From NCBI RefSeq assembly GCF_009828855.1, contig NZ_WUAG01000002.1, positions 744,001-808,000 on the forward strand: a stretch of DNA of 64,000 nucleotides, written 5' to 3'. This document shows positions 8,537 through 20,223 of this stretch, piece after piece. A program made the position numbers and the translations under genes. The notes beneath the pieces are model-generated. The model was not told the DNA's origin. It did no database searches and saw only the letters and a list, made by a program, of their open reading frames with translations. The DNA is from Psychromonas sp. L1A2. GTDB taxonomy: Bacteria; Pseudomonadota; Gammaproteobacteria; Enterobacterales; Psychromonadaceae. How positions within the stretch are numbered: the first letter of the stretch is position 1; each line of letters opens with the position of its first letter.

Positions 8537-10822
8537 ATGACTAATTTAAACGAAGCATTTGTATCAGCATGGGAAGGTTTTGCAGGTGACGCTTGGAAAA
8601 CTGACGTTAACGTTCGCGACTTTATACAACAAAATTACACACCATTTGATGGTGATGAAGGCTTCCTAGCGGATGCAACACCTGCAACAGATACGTTGTG
8701 GGAAAAAGTAATGGAAGGCATTAAACTAGAAAATGCAACACATGCCCCTGTTGATTTTGATACAGACGTTGTTTCTACTATTACTGCTCATGATGCAGGT
8801 TATATTAACCAAGACTTAGAAACGATTGTTGGCCTACAAACTGAAAAACCATTAAAACGTGCGCTTATCCCTAACGGTGGTATTCGTATGATCGACGGTT
8901 CTTGTAAAGTGTACGGAAAAGAATTAGACCCAACTATTCGTAAAACTTACTCTGAATACCGTAAAACACATAACCAAGGTGTATTTGATGTTTACACTGG
9001 TGACATTCTTAAATGTCGTAAATCAGGTGTATTAACAGGATTACCTGATGCATATGGTCGTGGTCGTATCATTGGTGATTACCGCCGTGTTGCTTTATAC
9101 GGTATCGATTACCTAATGACTGAAAAAGCAGCTCAGCATAAAAGCTTGGAAGCTGAACTTATCGCAGGCACTTCATTAGAAGATACAATGAAGTTACGTG
9201 AAGAGATCTTCGAACAGTATCGTGCACTTGCGCAAATGAAAGAGATGGCGGCTAAATACGGTTCTGACATTTCAGGTCCTGCACAGAATGCTAAAGAAGC
9301 AATCCAATGGACTTATTTTGGTTACCTAGCAGCAATAAAATCTCAAAATGGCGCGGCAATGTCATTTGGTCGTACAGCGACGTTCTTAGACATTTACATT
9401 GAAAAAGACCTAAAAGCAGGCGTCATTACTGAAACTGAAGCACAAGAGTTAATCGATCATCTTGTAATGAAATTACGTATGGTACGTTTTCTACGTACAC
9501 CTGAATATGATGACCTATTCTCTGGCGACCCAATTTGGGCAACAGAATCAATCGGTGGTATGGGTGTTGACGGTCGTACATTGGTGACTAAAAACTGTTT
9601 CCGATTCTTACATACTCAATACACTATGGGTCCTTCTCCAGAGCCAAACATTACTGTTTTATGGTCTGAAGCATTACCAATTAACTTCAAAAAATACTGT
9701 GCAAAAGTGTCTATCGATACCTCATCTATCCAGTACGAAAATGATGACTTAATGCGTACTGACTTTGATAATGATGATTACGCTATCGCTTGTTGTGTAT
9801 CTCCGATGATTGTTGGTAAACAAATGCAATTCTTCGGTGCACGTGCCAACTTAGCAAAAACATTGTTGTACTCCATCAATGGTGGTGTTGATGAAAAATC
9901 TAAAATGCAAGTGGGTCCTAAAACATTACCAGCGATCACCTCTGAAATTTTAGATTATGATGAAGTTTATTCTAACCTTGATCACTTCATGGATTGGTTA
10001 GCAGAACAATACGTGACTGCACTTAACTGTATTCACTACATGCACGACAAATACAGCTACGAAGCGTCACTAATGGCACTTCATGACCGTGATGTTGAAC
10101 GTACAATGGCTTGCGGTATTGCGGGTCTATCAATTGCTGCCGATTCACTAGCTGCGATTAAATACGCAAAAGTACGTCCAATTCGTGATGAAGATGGTAT
10201 TGCAACAGACTTTGAAATCGAAGGTGATTACCCTAAATTTGGTAATAACGATTCACGTGTTGATGATATTGCTTGTGAGCTTGTTGAAACGTTCATGAAA
10301 AAAATCAAATCACGTCCAATGTATCGTAATGCACGTGCAACACAGTCAATTCTTACTATTACATCTAACGTTGTATATGGTAAGAAAACAGGTAACACAC
10401 CTGACGGCCGTCGCTCTGGTGCGCCTTTTGCTCCAGGTGCAAACCCAATGCACGGACGTGATGAGAAAGGTGCTGTAGCATCACTAACATCGGTATCTAA
10501 ACTACCGTTTGCTTATGCTCAGGATGGTATTTCTTATACTTTCTCAATCGTACCAAACGCATTAGGTAAAACGGACGATTCACAAAAATCTAATCTTGCT
10601 GGTTTAATGGATGGTTACTTTAAGCACACACCTGAAATTGAAGGTGGTCAACACTTAAACGTAAACGTAATGAACCGTGAGATGCTATTAGATGCAATGG
10701 AATATCCTGATAAATATCCTCAGTTAACCATTCGTGTATCAGGTTATGCAGTGCGATTTAATTCATTAACTGCAGAACAAAAACAAGATGTGATCACGCG
10801 TACTTTTACAGCTAAACTGTAA
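8537..10822 (+). CDS. pflB: Formate C-acetyltransferase (pyruvate formate-lyase)
   Basis: A 761-residue glycyl-radical enzyme converting pyruvate and CoA into acetyl-CoA and formate under anaerobic conditions. The adjacent catalytic cysteines are in [10 protein letters not shown] (near residue 420) and the radical glycine is G736 in RVSGYAVRF, 25 residues from the C-terminus as in E. coli PflB. Length matches (760). GGTAAAG precedes the ATG at useful spacing. The activase gene pflA follows 196 bp downstream after a strong hairpin, so the two may be transcribed partly independently. Confidence 0.97.
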   Translation: MTNLNEAFVSAWEGFAGDAWKTDVNVRDFIQQNYTPFDGDEGFLADATPATDTLWEKVMEGIKLENATHAPVDFDTDVVSTITAHDAGYINQDLETIVGLQTEKPLKRALIPNGGIRMIDGSCKVYGKELDPTIRKTYSEYRKTHNQGVFDVYTGDILKCRKSGVLTGLPDAYGRGRIIGDYRRVALYGIDYLMTEKAAQHKSLEAELIAGTSLEDTMKLREEIFEQYRALAQMKEMAAKYGSDISGPAQNAKEAIQWTYFGYLAAIKSQNGAAMSFGRTATFLDIYIEKDLKAGVITETEAQELIDHLVMKLRMVRFLRTPEYDDLFSGDPIWATESIGGMGVDGRTLVTKNCFRFLHTQYTMGPSPEPNITVLWSEALPINFKKYCAKVSIDTSSIQYENDDLMRTDFDNDDYAIACCVSPMIVGKQMQFFGARANLAKTLLYSINGGVDEKSKMQVGPKTLPAITSEILDYDEVYSNLDHFMDWLAEQYVTALNCIHYMHDKYSYEASLMALHDRDVERTMACGIAGLSIAADSLAAIKYAKVRPIRDEDGIATDFEIEGDYPKFGNNDSRVDDIACELVETFMKKIKSRPMYRNARATQSILTITSNVVYGKKTGNTPDGRRSGAPFAPGANPMHGRDEKGAVASLTSVSKLPFAYAQDGISYTFSIVPNALGKTDDSQKSNLAGLMDGYFKHTPEIEGGQHLNVNVMNREMLLDAMEYPDKYPQLTIRVSGYAVRFNSLTAEQKQDVITRTFTAKL

Positions 10823-10869
10823 GAGTCACGATAAAAAGATTAACTTTTGGTTAGCCTGCTATAATTGAA

Positions 10870-10906
10870 AAAGGTTTCATTCTTCGGAATGAAACCTTTA
10901 TTTTTA
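10870..10906 (+). terminator. Terminator after pflB with UUCG tetraloop
   Basis: A perfect 13-bp stem (AAAGGTTTCATTC / GAATGAAACCTTT) closes a TTCG tetraloop at 10883-10886, followed by ATTTTTAT. It lies between pflB and pflA and would lower readthrough into pflA. Confidence 0.92.
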
Positions 10907-11018
10907 TCAACCAGTTTCTTTTTATTAAAACAACAGTATTTATCTATATTAACTTTGAATTCATTCGATGATAAACAACAAGAGTTAATACAAATAATTA
11001 TATTCATGAGGTTATAAA

Positions 11019-11759
11019 ATGTTAGTCACTGGACGAGTACACTCGGTAGAAACCTGCGGCACCGTTGATGGGCCAGGGATCCGCTTTATCATTTTCTTGC
11101 AGGGATGTTTAATGCGTTGTCAGTATTGCCATAACCGTGATACCTGGGATACAGAGGCGGGTAAAGAGATGACCGTTGAAGAACTAATGAAAGAGCTGCT
11201 TCAATATCGTCATTATATGGAAGCATCTGGCGGTGGTATTACTATTTCAGGCGGCGAAGCGATGCTTCAACCTGAATTTGTTTTAGCCATGTTTAAAGCA
11301 TGCCGTTTAGAAGGTATCCACACTTGTTTAGACACTAACGGCTTTGTTCGTAAAATAGATGAGACTACAAAAGAAATTCTTAATCACACTGATTTAGTCT
11401 TATTAGATATTAAGCAAATGGATAATAAAAAACATATCGATTTAACCCATGTTAGTAATAAATACACGTTAGAGTTTGCTAAATATTTAGCCGAACACGA
11501 TCAAGCGGTATATCTACGCTATGTTGTCGTGCCTGGGATTACAGATAGCTTGAAAGATGCACATTCGCTGGGTCAATTTATTCAACCGATGAAAAATATA
11601 GAAAAAATCGAAATGTTGCCTTACCACGAGTTAGGTAGACATAAATGGATTGAAATGGGCGAAATTTATCCTTTAGAAGGCGTGCATGCCCCCACCAGAG
11701 AAACAATGGTTGCCGTACAAGATGTACTCTTACAATATCATAACAGTGTTATTTTTTAG
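11019..11759 (+). CDS. pflA: Pyruvate formate-lyase activating enzyme
   Basis: A 246-residue radical-SAM enzyme that installs the glycyl radical on PflB. The CX3CX2C iron-sulfur motif is C30, C34, C37 in GCLMRCQYC, preceded by TVDGPGIRF, and [17 protein letters not shown] is the family's SAM-binding region. Length equals E. coli PflA (246). A GAGGT ribosome binding site lies about 8 bases upstream of the ATG. Flavodoxin or ferredoxin is the known electron donor for this family, and fldB is nearby. Confidence 0.96.
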   Translation: MLVTGRVHSVETCGTVDGPGIRFIIFLQGCLMRCQYCHNRDTWDTEAGKEMTVEELMKELLQYRHYMEASGGGITISGGEAMLQPEFVLAMFKACRLEGIHTCLDTNGFVRKIDETTKEILNHTDLVLLDIKQMDNKKHIDLTHVSNKYTLEFAKYLAEHDQAVYLRYVVVPGITDSLKDAHSLGQFIQPMKNIEKIEMLPYHELGRHKWIEMGEIYPLEGVHAPTRETMVAVQDVLLQYHNSVIF

Positions 11760-11919
11760 CTTTTAAGTTTAATTACAACTTAAGGTTTATCTTAGATAAA
11801 ACATTATTTATGACTGGTATTTTTTAACTCCTCGTCATAAATAGTCGTAATTCCTGATTAAGGCAGTGTAAACTGTCTTTCTCTTGATACTCACTTTCTA
11901 TTTTAAAGCAGTAAACTCT

Positions 11920-12735
11920 ATGACGCCTTTCATTTGTCCGCTATGCCAAAGCACATTCACGCAAACTAATAACACTCAAATTTGCCAAAATAATCATCAC
12001 TTTGATATTGCAAAAGAAGGTTATCTTAATTTATTACCTGTACAGTCTAAAAGCTCTAAAAACCCAGGTGATAATCAAGAGATGATGATGGCAAGACGTG
12101 CTTTTCTGAATACTAGCGGTTACTTACCACTCGCGGAAAAAGTAGCGCAAATAAGCCAGCAATATTTGGAGGGTGTGGAAAACGCGCAAATTTTAGATTT
12201 AGGCTGTGGCGAAGGTTATTACACGGATATTATTCATCAACGACTTCCACAACATAATATCTGTGGCATTGATATATCTAAAGTGGCTATCCGTTACGCC
12301 GCTAAACGCTATAAAAAGATCCACTTTTGTGTCGCTAGTGCTTATCAAGTCCCGCTTATAGATGAAAGTGTTGATCTAATGACGCGTATTTACGCACCTT
12401 CAAAAGCACAAGAGTTATTACGCTTAATAAACAAAAAAGGGTATTTAATAACAGTGACCCCTGCCCCACGGCATCTGTATCAATTACGTGAAGCGATTTA
12501 CGATAATGTGAATGACCATGCTCAAGAGAATGAAGCAGTAACAGGTTTTACAAAAATAGAACAAATAGGGCTAAATTATGAGTTAATGATTGACCAGACT
12601 CAGCAATTAAAAAACCTGATCAACATGACCCCCTTTGCTTGGAAGTTTACGCCTGAGAAGCTAGCGGATTTGCTTAGCTTATCTCAATGGAAAATAGAAT
12701 GTGATTTCAATATTGAAGTCTTTCAAAAAGATTAA
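11920..12735 (+). CDS. rlmA: 23S rRNA (guanine-745 N1)-methyltransferase RlmA
   Basis: A 271-residue methyltransferase modifying G745 of 23S rRNA. The N-terminal zinc site CPLC...CQNNHHFD is followed by GYLNLLPVQ and the SAM-binding ILDLGCGEGYY, and the sequence RIYAPSKAQELLR fits RlmA. A longer frame starts at 11884, but the ATG at 11920 places the zinc finger at the N-terminus as in E. coli RlmA (269). It ends with a 4-bp overlap with the convergent yfbV. Confidence 0.9.
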   Translation: MTPFICPLCQSTFTQTNNTQICQNNHHFDIAKEGYLNLLPVQSKSSKNPGDNQEMMMARRAFLNTSGYLPLAEKVAQISQQYLEGVENAQILDLGCGEGYYTDIIHQRLPQHNICGIDISKVAIRYAAKRYKKIHFCVASAYQVPLIDESVDLMTRIYAPSKAQELLRLINKKGYLITVTPAPRHLYQLREAIYDNVNDHAQENEAVTGFTKIEQIGLNYELMIDQTQQLKNLINMTPFAWKFTPEKLADLLSLSQWKIECDFNIEVFQKD

Positions 12736-13181
12736 ATCAATTCATTATTATATAAAAAGTTATCTCCTCCTTTTCTAAACCCTTTATTTAACAATTTAGC
12801 AAGATCGATAAACCGAGGTTTATCGATCATCACATGTAATCCAGGTTGCTTACCATTTAATACCCCTGCTATTTCAATATACCAAGTAAACAATTGTGGT
12901 GAGAGTATTTGTTGAGAACGCTTACCTAACCATAAAAGACAATGCACTGGTAAACCAATCAAAAATAAAATAAAAGTAGCCGTACTTGCCCAAGAAAAAT
13001 AAAGAGGGAAAATAATATAAAGAGAAGCGACTAATACAATAAAAAGCGGGAAAATTTTAATCAGCAATTGTGTATAGCAAATCATTTTACTATCAATAAA
13101 TAACGAGTATAGGCAGTTTTGTTTAGGCCATGTTTTTAAATATTGATCGCCTTTTTTTAATAAATCAAAAAACGTAAACAA
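12732..13181 (-). CDS. yfbV: YfbV / UPF0208 family membrane protein
   Basis: A 149-residue inner-membrane protein with two hydrophobic segments (about 44-62 and 67-90) inside polar termini. The start FDLLKKGDQYLKTWP and the segment FTWYIEIAGVLNGKQPG are typical of YfbV, which in E. coli (151 residues) limits MatP-dependent constraint to the Ter region. Its position divergent from ackA-pta is the same as in E. coli. Genes convergent on the left overlap by 4 bp. Confidence 0.88.
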   Translation of the reverse strand: MFTFFDLLKKGDQYLKTWPKQNCLYSLFIDSKMICYTQLLIKIFPLFIVLVASLYIIFPLYFSWASTATFILFLIGLPVHCLLWLGKRSQQILSPQLFTWYIEIAGVLNGKQPGLHVMIDKPRFIDLAKLLNKGFRKGGDNFLYNNELI

Positions 13182-13519
13182 TTAAATTCTCCTCTAAAAA
13201 CTTCAATAAATAGACACACAAATCATAGTCAGTTTAATACAAAAAATATATTTGTCTTAAACTTGATTTGAAATAACTTTTTATTCAATTGTCATTTGTA
13301 ATTTTATTACATAAATGTAAGATAAAAACTATAATTTAATGTGCGTAATGTAACTAAGCAACATAAATAAGCCAAAGTAACTCAATCAAATTAACTAGAT
13401 AAAAGTAACTAGGCAAAGCAAAGAAGCATTACTTAAATTGTCTCTAATTATTATACCTTAGCTTAATATCGAACATTGCTTTGATATTTTTGTTTATTTT
13501 TTACTGACTGGAATCTTTC
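13182..13519. promoter_or_regulatory. yfbV/ackA divergent intergenic region
   Basis: 338 bp between divergent genes. A -10-like TATAAT lies at 13330-13335 on the plus strand. TTGATTTGAAATAA near 13264 resembles one half of an FNR site but lacks the second half. Degenerate 'aagtaact' strings recur at about 13374-13412. I cannot assign an operator with confidence. Confidence 0.35.
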
Positions 13520-14719
13520 ATGAGCAATAAATTAGTCCTTGTACTCAACTGTGGTAGTTCTTCACTTAAGTTCGCTGTAATCGACGCAAATAATGGCGAT
13601 GAAGTAATCAGTGGTTTAGCTGAATGTTTCAACCTTCCTGATGCACGCATCAAATGGAAATTCAACGAAAAAAAAGAATCAACAAGTCTTCCAGAATATA
13701 GTGCTCACTCAGCAGCAATTACTTTTATTGTGGAAGAGATAATCAAAAAAATTGACGGTCTTGAATCTCAGTTTATTGCGGTAGGGCATCGTATTGTTCA
13801 TGGGGGAGAAAAGTTCACTGAGTCAGTGATTATTGATGAAGCTGTTTTAGAAGGTATTGAACAATGCTCATCACTTGCACCACTTCACAATCCCGCACAT
13901 GTTTTAGGTATTAAAGCCGCGCTAAAAGCCTTCCCAACGTTAACTCAAGTAGCTGTATTTGACACTGCTTACCACCAAACCATGCCAGCTAAAGCGTTTC
14001 TATATGCCTTGCCATACAACCTGTATAAAGAAAAAGGCATACGTCGTTACGGCATGCACGGTACAAGCCACTTATTTGTAACTAATGAAGCGGCAAAAGC
14101 ATTAAATAAACCCGTTGAAGAAACGAATATCATTTCTGCTCATTTAGGTAACGGTGCATCAGTAACAGCGATTAAAAACGGACAATCAGTTGATACTAGT
14201 ATGGGGATGACACCTCTTGCAGGTTTAGTGATGGGGACTCGTTGTGGTGACATTGATCCAAGCATTATTGAACACCTGATTGAACGTGAAGGTTACAGCT
14301 TAAAAGGTGTAATGGACATGTTACAAAAACAAAGTGGTTTATTAGGTATTTCTGGCCTTTCTAGCGATTTTCGTGATATCGAACAGAACTACGAAAAAGG
14401 ACATGAAGGTGCTATATTAGCAGTTGATATGTTCGCTTATCGCTTAGCAAAATATATCGCTTCTTATGCAGTACCACTTGGACGCATTGATGCGATTGTA
14501 TTCACTGGCGGTATTGGTGAAAACTCTGTACGTATTCGTACAAAAGTGTTGGATAACTTAGCTATATTTGGTTATCAAATAGATGCAGACAAAAATAAAA
14601 CTGCAATATTAGGCGGAGCTGGCATCATTACTGCTGATAACTCACCCATCGCAATGGTTATTCCAACTAACGAAGAATGGGTTATTGCGCAAGATTCAGC
14701 TAAACTAGTATCTGCATAA
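13520..14719 (+). CDS. ackA: Acetate kinase
   Basis: A 399-residue acetate kinase making ATP and acetate from acetyl phosphate. Family signatures are [12 protein letters not shown] at the N-terminus, [31 protein letters not shown] and FTGGIGENS near the C-terminus. Length matches E. coli AckA (400). It lies 60 bp upstream of pta, forming the acetate-overflow operon that supplies ATP when PflB produces acetyl-CoA. Confidence 0.97.
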   Translation: MSNKLVLVLNCGSSSLKFAVIDANNGDEVISGLAECFNLPDARIKWKFNEKKESTSLPEYSAHSAAITFIVEEIIKKIDGLESQFIAVGHRIVHGGEKFTESVIIDEAVLEGIEQCSSLAPLHNPAHVLGIKAALKAFPTLTQVAVFDTAYHQTMPAKAFLYALPYNLYKEKGIRRYGMHGTSHLFVTNEAAKALNKPVEETNIISAHLGNGASVTAIKNGQSVDTSMGMTPLAGLVMGTRCGDIDPSIIEHLIEREGYSLKGVMDMLQKQSGLLGISGLSSDFRDIEQNYEKGHEGAILAVDMFAYRLAKYIASYAVPLGRIDAIVFTGGIGENSVRIRTKVLDNLAIFGYQIDADKNKTAILGGAGIITADNSPIAMVIPTNEEWVIAQDSAKLVSA

Positions 14720-14779
14720 TCTAAGTTAATTTCAAGGGAGTATTTACTCCCTCTTTATGATCTATTAAAAGGAATAGTC

Positions 14780-16945
14780 ATGGCTCGTACAATAATGCTA
14801 ATACCAATTGGTTCTGGTGTCGGTGTCACTTCGGTAAGTCTTGGAATGATCCGCGCGATGGAACGCCAAGGTGTTGCCGTTAATTTCTACAAACCAATCG
14901 CACAACCTCGTCAAGGTGATCTCGGAACAGAGCGTTCGACGACAACACTTCGTAACTCAAGTAACATTCTTCCCCCAGAACCTTTTGCAATGAAATATGC
15001 AGAAAACCTGATTTCATCTGGGCGCACTTCAGAATTACTTGAAAATATCGTAGAACGTTTTCGTGAAGGCACTAAAGATAGTGACGTTATTATTGTTGAA
15101 GGCTTAGTACCAACAGATAAGCACCAATTTGCTAATAACATCAACTACAGTATCGCTAAAGCACTCAGTGCAGAAATGGTATTTGTAACGCATCCTAGTA
15201 ATGACACTTCGCAACAACTTAAAGAGCGCATGGAAATTGCTGTCTCTTCATTTGGCGGCAAAGAAAACAAACGTATTGCTGGTTGTATTATCAATAAAGT
15301 AGGCGCGCCTATTGATGAAAATGATAAAACAGGCGTTGATATCACTGAAGTATTTGATATTCCAGAAGCGAGTATCAATAACAATCTTGAAGTGTTACAA
15401 ATGTTCAGCAAAAGTCCACTGCCTATCTTAGGTTGTATACCATGGAGCGCTGACTTAATTGCGCCTCGTGTTAAAGACTTAGCGGTTCATTTAGAAGCAA
15501 AAATTCTGAACAAAGGCGACCTAGAAAATCGCCGTCTACATTCAGTCACATTCTGTGCTCGTTCAATTCCAAATATGGTTGAGCATTTTAAAGCAGGCTC
15601 AATGTTAGTAACTTCTGGCGACCGTAGTGATGTAATCATCGCAACTTGTCTAGCTGTAATGAATGGCATGAAGATCGGCTGTTTACTACTAACAGGCGAT
15701 TACATGCCTGAAGAAGAAGTATTAAAACTTTGTAGAAGCGCAATGGATTCAGGTTTACCTGTATTGCTTATAAAAAGTAATACTTGGCAGACAGCTCAAC
15801 GCTTACAAAACTTCAACATGGAAATTCCAGTTGATGACCTTGAGCGTATTGAGAAAGTACAAGAATACATCGCGAGCCACATTGATAAGCATTGGTTAAA
15901 TACATTAACTGAAGACTCTTCATTATCTCGTCGTTTATCTCCACCAGCATTCCGTTACCACTTAACTGAATTAGCTCGTAAAGCAAATCAACGTATTGTT
16001 TTACCTGAAGGTGAAGAACCACGTACGATTCAAGCAGCTATTATTTGTGCACAACGTGGTATTGCTAAACCTGTTCTATTAGGTAATCCTGAAGAGATTC
16101 ATCGTATAGCTACACAACAAGGCATTGTCATCTCTGATGAAGTCGAAATTGTTAACCCTATCGATGTGATTGAACAATACGTAGCACCTATGGTTGCATT
16201 ACGTAAAGGTAAAGGCCTAACGGAAGTCGTTGCTCGTGAGCAATTACAAGACCCTGTAGTACTAGGTACTATGATGTTAGCTGAAGGTGAAGTTGCTGGT
16301 CTAGTATCAGGTGCTGTACATACAACGGCAAATACTATTCGTCCTGCATTACAGTTGATTAAAACGGCACCAGGCGCAAGCTTAGTCTCTTCAATCTTCT
16401 TCATGTTATTGCCAGACCAAGTATTAGTTTACGGTGACTGTGCAATAAACCCAGACCCAACAGCAGACCAATTAGCAGATATCGCAATTCAATCTGCTGA
16501 TTCAGCAATTGCCTTTGGTATTGACCCAAAAGTAGCGATGATCAGTTACTCTACTGGTAATTCTGGTGCCGGTTCTGATGTTGAAAAAGTACGTGAAGCA
16601 ACTAAAATTGCACAAGAGCGTCGTCCTGACTTATTAATAGATGGCCCATTACAATATGATGCTGCTGTTATGGAAAATGTTGCAAAAAGTAAAGCACCAG
16701 ATTCTAAAGTCGCAGGTCAAGCAACGGTATTCATCTTCCCTGATTTGAATACAGGTAACACGACATACAAAGCGGTACAACGTAGTGCTAACTTGATCAG
16801 TATCGGTCCGATGCTACAAGGTATGCGTAAACCAGTTAATGACTTGTCACGTGGTGCATTAGTAGATGATATTGTTTACACCATCGCGTTAACAGCAATT
16901 CAAGCAACGCAAGCAAACGAAAAAGCAGCTTTACTAGAAAAATAA
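14780..16945 (+). CDS. pta: Phosphate acetyltransferase (long form)
   Basis: A 721-residue enzyme that converts acetyl-CoA and phosphate into acetyl phosphate. It is the long enterobacterial form: an N-terminal BioD-like P-loop domain beginning [18 protein letters not shown], a DRTGG domain (about 230-350), and the catalytic C-terminal domain with [28 protein letters not shown] and [15 protein letters not shown]. Length fits E. coli Pta (714). AAAAGGAATAG precedes the ATG. Confidence 0.97.
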   Translation: MARTIMLIPIGSGVGVTSVSLGMIRAMERQGVAVNFYKPIAQPRQGDLGTERSTTTLRNSSNILPPEPFAMKYAENLISSGRTSELLENIVERFREGTKDSDVIIVEGLVPTDKHQFANNINYSIAKALSAEMVFVTHPSNDTSQQLKERMEIAVSSFGGKENKRIAGCIINKVGAPIDENDKTGVDITEVFDIPEASINNNLEVLQMFSKSPLPILGCIPWSADLIAPRVKDLAVHLEAKILNKGDLENRRLHSVTFCARSIPNMVEHFKAGSMLVTSGDRSDVIIATCLAVMNGMKIGCLLLTGDYMPEEEVLKLCRSAMDSGLPVLLIKSNTWQTAQRLQNFNMEIPVDDLERIEKVQEYIASHIDKHWLNTLTEDSSLSRRLSPPAFRYHLTELARKANQRIVLPEGEEPRTIQAAIICAQRGIAKPVLLGNPEEIHRIATQQGIVISDEVEIVNPIDVIEQYVAPMVALRKGKGLTEVVAREQLQDPVVLGTMMLAEGEVAGLVSGAVHTTANTIRPALQLIKTAPGASLVSSIFFMLLPDQVLVYGDCAINPDPTADQLADIAIQSADSAIAFGIDPKVAMISYSTGNSGAGSDVEKVREATKIAQERRPDLLIDGPLQYDAAVMENVAKSKAPDSKVAGQATVFIFPDLNTGNTTYKAVQRSANLISIGPMLQGMRKPVNDLSRGALVDDIVYTIALTAIQATQANEKAALLEK

Positions 16946-17004
16946 TTTTATGATTAATTTTAAACTTCTCTAAAGCTCGTTGATTGAGCGCTAAGCTCTG
17001 CAAT

Positions 17005-17056
17005 AAAAGCCCCATTTACCTTTATTAAGTAAGATAAAGATAAATGGGGCTTTTTT
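17005..17056 (+). terminator. Terminator after ackA-pta
   Basis: A 14-bp stem, AAAAGCCCCATTTA (17005-17018) against TAAATGGGGCTTTT (17041-17054), with a 22-nt loop and a T run. Confidence 0.88.
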
Positions 17057-17176
17057 ATGAGCGCACCATTTAAATTGACATTAAAAGTAGTAATTTTTGA
17101 TTTAAAATGCTGGTAAGCTACACCTAATATAGTTAAACCGAATCCTAAAAAATAATATTTATCATGGAGAAATACA

Positions 17177-17767
17177 GTGAAATATTTTTTATTAACGAGT
17201 TTGATATTATTAAGCTTTTTTACACAAGCAAAACAAGCAAATAGTGATTTTGGTTATAGCATGGACATTCCTGATACTTGGTCACCATTAACAGGCCCTG
17301 AAATCAAAGCGAACCCAGAGTTATTTAACTTTGAAGATGTAAACAACATCCCTGATCCCTTATTACAACAAATAATCCCAATGATTAGATCTGGAAAAAT
17401 GGATTTTTATTTTTTGCCTGATAACACTAATAATTTTGCAGACAATATCAATGTAATGAAGCAGATAGGACAAGTGGCAACAACACCAGAAAAAATAAAA
17501 GAAACCTGTGCAGCAATCCCTGTTGAATTAACTAACCTTTTTCAACGAAATATCAGCCTTTATACTTGTGAAAAAGCACAAGTATCAGGAAAAGATGCGC
17601 TTTATGTAAAATTTGATGGTGCATTAGCAGATACAACAACGATGCAATACCATATTAAAATATCAGAAAATGTATTTTTAATTTTTACAGCGACACTAAA
17701 AAATAGCAGCTTTAACGATGCTGAAGCTGATATTCATCAAGCGATTAGCACAATTCAGCTAAACTAA
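17177..17767 (+). CDS. Putative secreted protein of unknown function
   Basis: A 196-residue protein starting at GTG, with GGAGA six bases upstream. A signal peptide is clear: MKYFLLTSLILLSFFTQAKQ with a likely cut near residue 18-20. The mature part begins NSDFGYSMDIPDTWSPLTG, which resembles the PsbP/DUF1795 style of exported domain (a 'YSMDIPDTW' opening and strand-rich remainder), but I cannot assign it firmly. Two cysteines (ETCAAIP, LYTCEKA) could pair in the periplasm. It stands alone between two terminators. Confidence 0.75.
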   Translation: MKYFLLTSLILLSFFTQAKQANSDFGYSMDIPDTWSPLTGPEIKANPELFNFEDVNNIPDPLLQQIIPMIRSGKMDFYFLPDNTNNFADNINVMKQIGQVATTPEKIKETCAAIPVELTNLFQRNISLYTCEKAQVSGKDALYVKFDGALADTTTMQYHIKISENVFLIFTATLKNSSFNDAEADIHQAISTIQLN

Positions 17768-17867
17768 AATTAAGTAAACTAATTCAAGAGCTAAAAGTAA
17801 GTCACTTTGAATAAGTTAGTTTATTTAAAAAATAAATAGATAGATAACTAGCTCGGTAACTAGATAA

Positions 17868-17937
17868 GTAACTAGATAACTAGATAACTAGATAACTAGA
17901 TAACTAGATAACTAGATAACTAGATAAATTAATTCGC
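17868..17937. repeat. 8-bp tandem repeat (ATAACTAG, about 8 copies)
   Basis: Near-perfect tandem copies of ATAACTAG, with degenerate units reaching back to about 17842. The unit is close to self-complementary at CTAG, so the array could form several alternative hairpins. Confidence 0.85.
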
Positions 17938-17956
17938 TGATACAAAATAATAAACA

Positions 17957-17983
17957 ACAAAAAAGGAGCTATTTAAGCTCCTT
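17957..17983 (-). terminator. Terminator of the methyltransferase/permease unit
   Basis: Inverted repeat AAGGAGCT (17963-17970) / AGCTCCTT (17976-17983). Read on the minus strand the stem is followed by TTTT, so it serves the minus-strand gene that ends at 18123. Confidence 0.75.
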
Positions 17984-18122
17984 ATGATTATTTACAATGG
18001 CTAATTTACGACTTTAATGATCTTAATTTATAATGCATTGTATTTATTTTACTGAGTCGATTATTGCCAACAAATCTAATTTATCGCCTTACACCAACAT
18101 TATTCTTCTGACATCAGTACTA

Positions 18123-19061
18123 TTATTCTGATATCTCCACTAAGACGCATTTTAAGCCTTTGTCTAAGTCAATATTCGTATATTCCATAGGTGGCTTAAT
18201 AACATCGATCACTTTCGCTTCAGGACAATGTTCAGCTAATGAATCATAAATAAATTGAAAATCCAGATCTGGGCTGTTTAAGCACAATAAAGCTTGTCCG
18301 CCTTTATTGAGTAACTCGGGTAAACGACGCATAATTTTAGGATAGTCACGTTGGATATTAACACTGCCCTTCTGTAAAGATGGAGGATCAGCAATGATAA
18401 TATCGTAAGGTCCTAAACGTTTCACTTTGCCCCAAGACTTAAACAAGTCATGCCCAAGGTATTTAACCTTCGCTAAATCATGTCCATTTAATCGATGGTT
18501 ATCGCGCCCTACAGCTAAAGCCGCTTTGCTCATGTCTAAATTAACAACCTGTTCAGCTCCACCCGCTAATGCAGCAGCAGAGAAAGCACAAGTATAAGAA
18601 AATAAATTTAAAACACGCTTTCCTTGGCTGTTATCTCTTAGCCAAGTACGGCCATTTTTCATATCTAAGAAAATACCGTAATTTTGGTTTTTACCTAAAT
18701 TAATTTTATAAGATAGCCCATTCTCACAAGCTACATAATCACTGACGGCTTCACCATATAAGACTTCTGTAGGCGCTAAATCTCGGCAACGAAATTGCAC
18801 TTGAATACTCGTAACAGAAAATCCTTTTTTAGTCATTTCAGCTAATAAAAATTGGCTTAAATCAGCTAACCATTGTTGGCTTTCTTCTTTGTAAAGGATC
18901 ACTAAAATAACAGGCGATAACCAATCAATATTGAAATGTTGATATTCAGGATAACAAAAACCTCGCCCGTGAAATAAACGCGCCATCTCTTTATCTTGTT
19001 GCATATCGTTGTTCGATACTGCTTTAGGAAAATGCATTTTTTCTAACAATGGTGCAAACAT
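18123..19061 (-). CDS. Class I SAM-dependent methyltransferase (RlmI/RlmK-like)
   Basis: A 312-residue Rossmann-fold methyltransferase, probably acting on rRNA. The RlmI/RlmK-like layout is visible: YKINLGKNQNYGIFLDMKNGR, the SAM-binding VLNLFSYTCAFSAAALAGGA, and the catalytic DPPSLQKG motif (usually DPPxF in RlmI). There is no PUA domain at the N-terminus. A longer frame begins at 19187, but the ATG at 19061 follows the upstream permease stop codon by one base, so the two are probably translationally coupled. Substrate unknown. Confidence 0.8.
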   Translation of the reverse strand: MFAPLLEKMHFPKAVSNNDMQQDKEMARLFHGRGFCYPEYQHFNIDWLSPVILVILYKEESQQWLADLSQFLLAEMTKKGFSVTSIQVQFRCRDLAPTEVLYGEAVSDYVACENGLSYKINLGKNQNYGIFLDMKNGRTWLRDNSQGKRVLNLFSYTCAFSAAALAGGAEQVVNLDMSKAALAVGRDNHRLNGHDLAKVKYLGHDLFKSWGKVKRLGPYDIIIADPPSLQKGSVNIQRDYPKIMRRLPELLNKGGQALLCLNSPDLDFQFIYDSLAEHCPEAKVIDVIKPPMEYTNIDLDKGLKCVLVEISE

Positions 19062-19062
19062 A

Positions 19063-20223
19063 TTATTTTTCTTCTTTGGTAGTAGAGTTAACGAACGTTT
19101 CTGATTCTGCTTCACCTGTATTGGTAACCGGTAAATCGAATGAATTAACACAGGTTTCGCCATCAGTCTCTTTATCTTCGCAGGCAATTTCCAATGCTTC
19201 GACCTCTTCGTCAGAACTTAATAAAATAGAAAACCAACGGCCATCTTCGCTATTTTCTAAGGCAATTTTTAAAATCATCGTTAACGGAACCGATAACAGC
19301 ATACCGACTACGCCTAGTAGCCATCCCCAAAAAATTAATGAGAGAAATACAACTAACGTTGATAAACCTAAACTTCGCCCCATGAAACGTGGTTCGACCA
19401 CATTTCCCATGATCATATTAACGCTAACAAATAACCCAACAACAACAGAAGCATAACCAGCACCAAGCTGTAAGAAGGTGAGAATAACAACAGGCACTGC
19501 AGCAATAATTGAACCAATATTAGGGATATAATTTAATAGAAAAGCTAATAAGGCCCATAACACATAGAATTGTACGCCCATTCCCCACAACACAGTACCA
19601 ATGATGACCCCAGTAGCAAGACTAACCATGGTTTTAATTGCCATGTACTGATTTACCATGGTTAAGAAATGATCTAAGCGTTTTTCTGTATGCGCAGAAT
19701 CATCAAAAGCCATGTGTAGTTTCTTTGTAAATACTTTTCCTTCAGCGAGCATAAATACAACCGTTAAGAGCAATAAAAATATATTGCCTAATACACTGCT
19801 AAAGCCGGATAAGGTTGTTGTCACTAAATTCATGACTTTTGCGGGATCAAAATAACCTCGGAGTTCAGCCATTGAAATCACAATATCGTGATTTGCTAAC
19901 CACCCTATTAACCAAGTAATTTGCTCTGATAATTGTGCTTCATAAGTTGGAATCGCTTTTCTAAAATCATTTACAGCAGCGCCAATTACCCCGCCCAAAA
20001 TAATAAACAGAGAAAAGATAGTAAAAATAACAAGGGTGATCGCTAACCCTCTCGGCACTTTTTTACCTTCAAGATAATTAATCGCAGGGTTACATATAAT
20101 TGCGACAAATAAAGAAAGTAAAAAGGGAACAACAATCGGTGCAGCTACTTTTATACCTGCTAGTGAAATGACTAAAGCAGAAAAATATAAAGCCGTACGT
20201 GCCGCGGTGGATGCATTAACCAT
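19063..20223 (-). CDS. AI-2E/PerM family transporter
   Basis: A 386-residue inner-membrane protein of the AI-2 exporter/PerM superfamily. Hydrophobic segments occur at about 12-55, 63-90, 150-175 and 205-330, with family motifs such as PNIGSIIAAVPVVIL and FWGWLLGVVGMLLSVPLTMILKI. The last 55 residues are an acidic tail (SSDEEVEALE, EDKETDGE) not usual for the family core. It is the first gene of a two-gene unit with the methyltransferase. The substrate is unknown; only some family members export AI-2. Confidence 0.82.
   Translation of the reverse strand: MVNASTAARTALYFSALVISLAGIKVAAPIVVPFLLSLFVAIICNPAINYLEGKKVPRGLAITLVIFTIFSLFIILGGVIGAAVNDFRKAIPTYEAQLSEQITWLIGWLANHDIVISMAELRGYFDPAKVMNLVTTTLSGFSSVLGNIFLLLLTVVFMLAEGKVFTKKLHMAFDDSAHTEKRLDHFLTMVNQYMAIKTMVSLATGVIIGTVLWGMGVQFYVLWALLAFLLNYIPNIGSIIAAVPVVILTFLQLGAGYASVVVGLFVSVNMIMGNVVEPRFMGRSLGLSTLVVFLSLIFWGWLLGVVGMLLSVPLTMILKIALENSEDGRWFSILLSSDEEVEALEIACEDKETDGETCVNSFDLPVTNTGEAESETFVNSTTKEEK

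Larger units (their letters stand above)
17768..18122. other. Intergenic region with 8-bp tandem repeat and minus-strand terminator
   Basis: 355 bp with no gene. It holds the ATAACTAG tandem array and the terminator of the minus-strand methyltransferase gene, both listed separately. The remainder is AT-rich with no feature I can name. Confidence 0.6.
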